From: a bacterium
GTDB taxonomy: Bacteria > Elusimicrobiota > Elusimicrobia > Elusimicrobiales > UBA9959
Assembly (NCBI GenBank): GCA_021811315.1
Contig: JAJZPF010000005.1
Coordinates: 1 to 64,000, forward strand
Length of the DNA: 64,000 nucleotides
Direction: 5' to 3'
Shown: piece by piece, positions 63,156-64,000 of the stretch
Position numbering within the stretch: position 1 is the stretch's first letter
Layout: each line of letters begins with the position of its first letter
Position numbers and translations under genes: made by a program
The notes under the pieces: model-generated
What the model was told of the DNA's origin: nothing
Database searches by the model: none
What the model saw: the letters and a program-made list of their open reading frames with translations, nothing else

Positions 63156-64000
63156 ATGGAAAGCATAGTCTTTTTCGGAAAAGGCGGCATAGGCAAGAGC
63201 ACCATAGCCGCCAATATCTCCGTGCTGTTCGCCGCGAAGGGCAGGAAGGTCCTTCACGTCGGCTGCGACCCGAAGATGGATTCCACGCTTTCGCTCATGG
63301 GGCGCCGCATACGCCCTTTCAACGACCAGGGAGGCTCCGACGAGGAAGCCCTGCGCCGGTCGCTCCACCGCTCGATCAAAGGCATAGACTGCATCGAGGC
63401 CGGCGGCCCCCAGGCCGGGGTCGGCTGCGCCGGCGCCGGCATAGGCGCGATGCTCGACGCGATCAAGGACTCCGCGCTGATAGAGAAAGAAGGCTACGAC
63501 ACGGTGGTCTTCGACGTCCTCGGCGACGTGGTCTGCGGCGGTTTCGCCGCGCCGCTGCGCCGCGGTTTCGCGAGCAAAGCCATCCTCGTCGTCTCCGAGG
63601 AGCTCCTCTCCCTTTACGCCGCGAACAATCTTATCTCGATGGTGAACAATTACGCCAGGAACGGGGTGTTCCTGGCAGGCCTGGCCGTCAACGCCAAGGA
63701 CCAGGCCGCCGTCAGGCTGGCCCACGATTTCGCGCGCGCCGCGAATACGCGGGTACTGGGCGTGATACCGAGGGACCCGGCGGTCACAAGGGCGGAAAAA
63801 GCCCGCAAGCCGGTGGTCGCGCTCGAGCCGCGCAGCGAAGCGGCCAAAAGCCTGGCGCGCCTCGCCGCGGAGATAGCCGCGGCCGGCATCCCCTCCTCGC
63901 CGCCGCGGATGCTGGGCCCGGCCGAGTTCGAGGCTTTCATGGACGACAGGCCGGTCAAGCCGGAAGGGAAGAGCGCCGGGCCCGCCGCCAGCCCCGCCGT
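63156..64000 (+). CDS. Nitrogenase iron protein-like ATPase (NifH/BchL/CfbC family), truncated by window end
   Basis: 281 residues visible, no stop before the edge. It has the deviant Walker A FGKGGIGKST (8-16), GCDPKMDSTL, and both cluster-ligating Cys: C91 in GCAGAGIG and C127 in DVLGDVVCGGFA. These place it in the NifH/BchL/CfbC group: a homodimeric ATP-driven electron donor to a NifDK-like partner. The residues after about 210 diverge from NifH and are Pro/Ala-rich near the end. Not assignable to nitrogenase proper from sequence alone. Its catalytic partner should lie just beyond this window. Confidence 0.85.
   Translation, partial: MESIVFFGKGGIGKSTIAANISVLFAAKGRKVLHVGCDPKMDSTLSLMGRRIRPFNDQGGSDEEALRRSLHRSIKGIDCIEAGGPQAGVGCAGAGIGAMLDAIKDSALIEKEGYDTVVFDVLGDVVCGGFAAPLRRGFASKAILVVSEELLSLYAANNLISMVNNYARNGVFLAGLAVNAKDQAAVRLAHDFARAANTRVLGVIPRDPAVTRAEKARKPVVALEPRSEAAKSLARLAAEIAAAGIPSSPPRMLGPAEFEAFMDDRPVKPEGKSAGPAASPA

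Overview
The window is about 64 kb of GC-rich bacterial DNA, probably from a diderm bacterium (lipobox and signal-peptide proteins, a putative outer-membrane beta-barrel ending in Phe). The gene content resembles Elusimicrobiota: very many radical SAM (rSAM) genes plus a nitrogenase-iron-protein-like ATPase. That placement is inference; there is no rRNA or other marker here. I see no tRNA, rRNA, CRISPR or insertion sequence.

Layout. 1-350: two inverted copies of a structured repeat. 0.35-11.2 kb: mostly housekeeping or envelope genes (glycosyltransferase, clostripain-type protease, a secreted protein with a 20-residue SPV repeat, a beta-barrel, a GAF histidine kinase, then an operon of poly-gamma-glutamate hydrolase-like lipoprotein, carbamate kinase, membrane protein and threonine synthase) and the first rSAM gene. 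11.6-37.8 kb: an rSAM-rich region with an asparagine-synthetase-like ligase lacking the glutaminase Cys, B12-domain-type rSAMs, SPASM-like rSAMs, an rSAM-methyltransferase fusion, two near-identical-length CrtI-type FAD oxidoreductases, a sugar nucleotidyltransferase and an amine-oxidase-fold flavoprotein. Many are paralogous pairs in shuffled order. 38.3-42.7 kb: two large membrane proteins and a methyltransferase; the first is clearly richer in A+T. 42.8-45.6 kb: another rSAM plus flavoprotein pair.

45.7-54.2 kb is one tightly coupled plus-strand operon: U32-family pair A-B, the same pair duplicated, a B12-type rSAM, a 68-residue protein, two more rSAMs and a deacetylase-like protein. It meets tail to tail (23 bp overlap) a minus-strand His-Xaa-Ser RiPP-like cluster at 54.2-59.4 kb: an HxsB-type rSAM, a Cys-rich exported protein, a precursor with 16 H-x-S triplets, a glycosyltransferase whose start lies inside the last triplet, and a second rSAM. 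HxsC and HxsD are not visible. 59.4-64 kb: a third copy of the structured repeat, a YgeW-type carbamoyltransferase, an SGNH/TPR protein, and a truncated NifH/BchL/CfbC-like ATPase that retains both [4Fe-4S] cysteines.

In all I count 18 rSAM genes, one of them frameshifted. The nitrogenase-like ATPase beside such a suite agrees with what I recall of published work on groundwater Elusimicrobia (nitrogenase paralogues co-occurring with many rSAM proteins, suggested to act on a tetrapyrrole). What the pathway makes cannot be read from this window.
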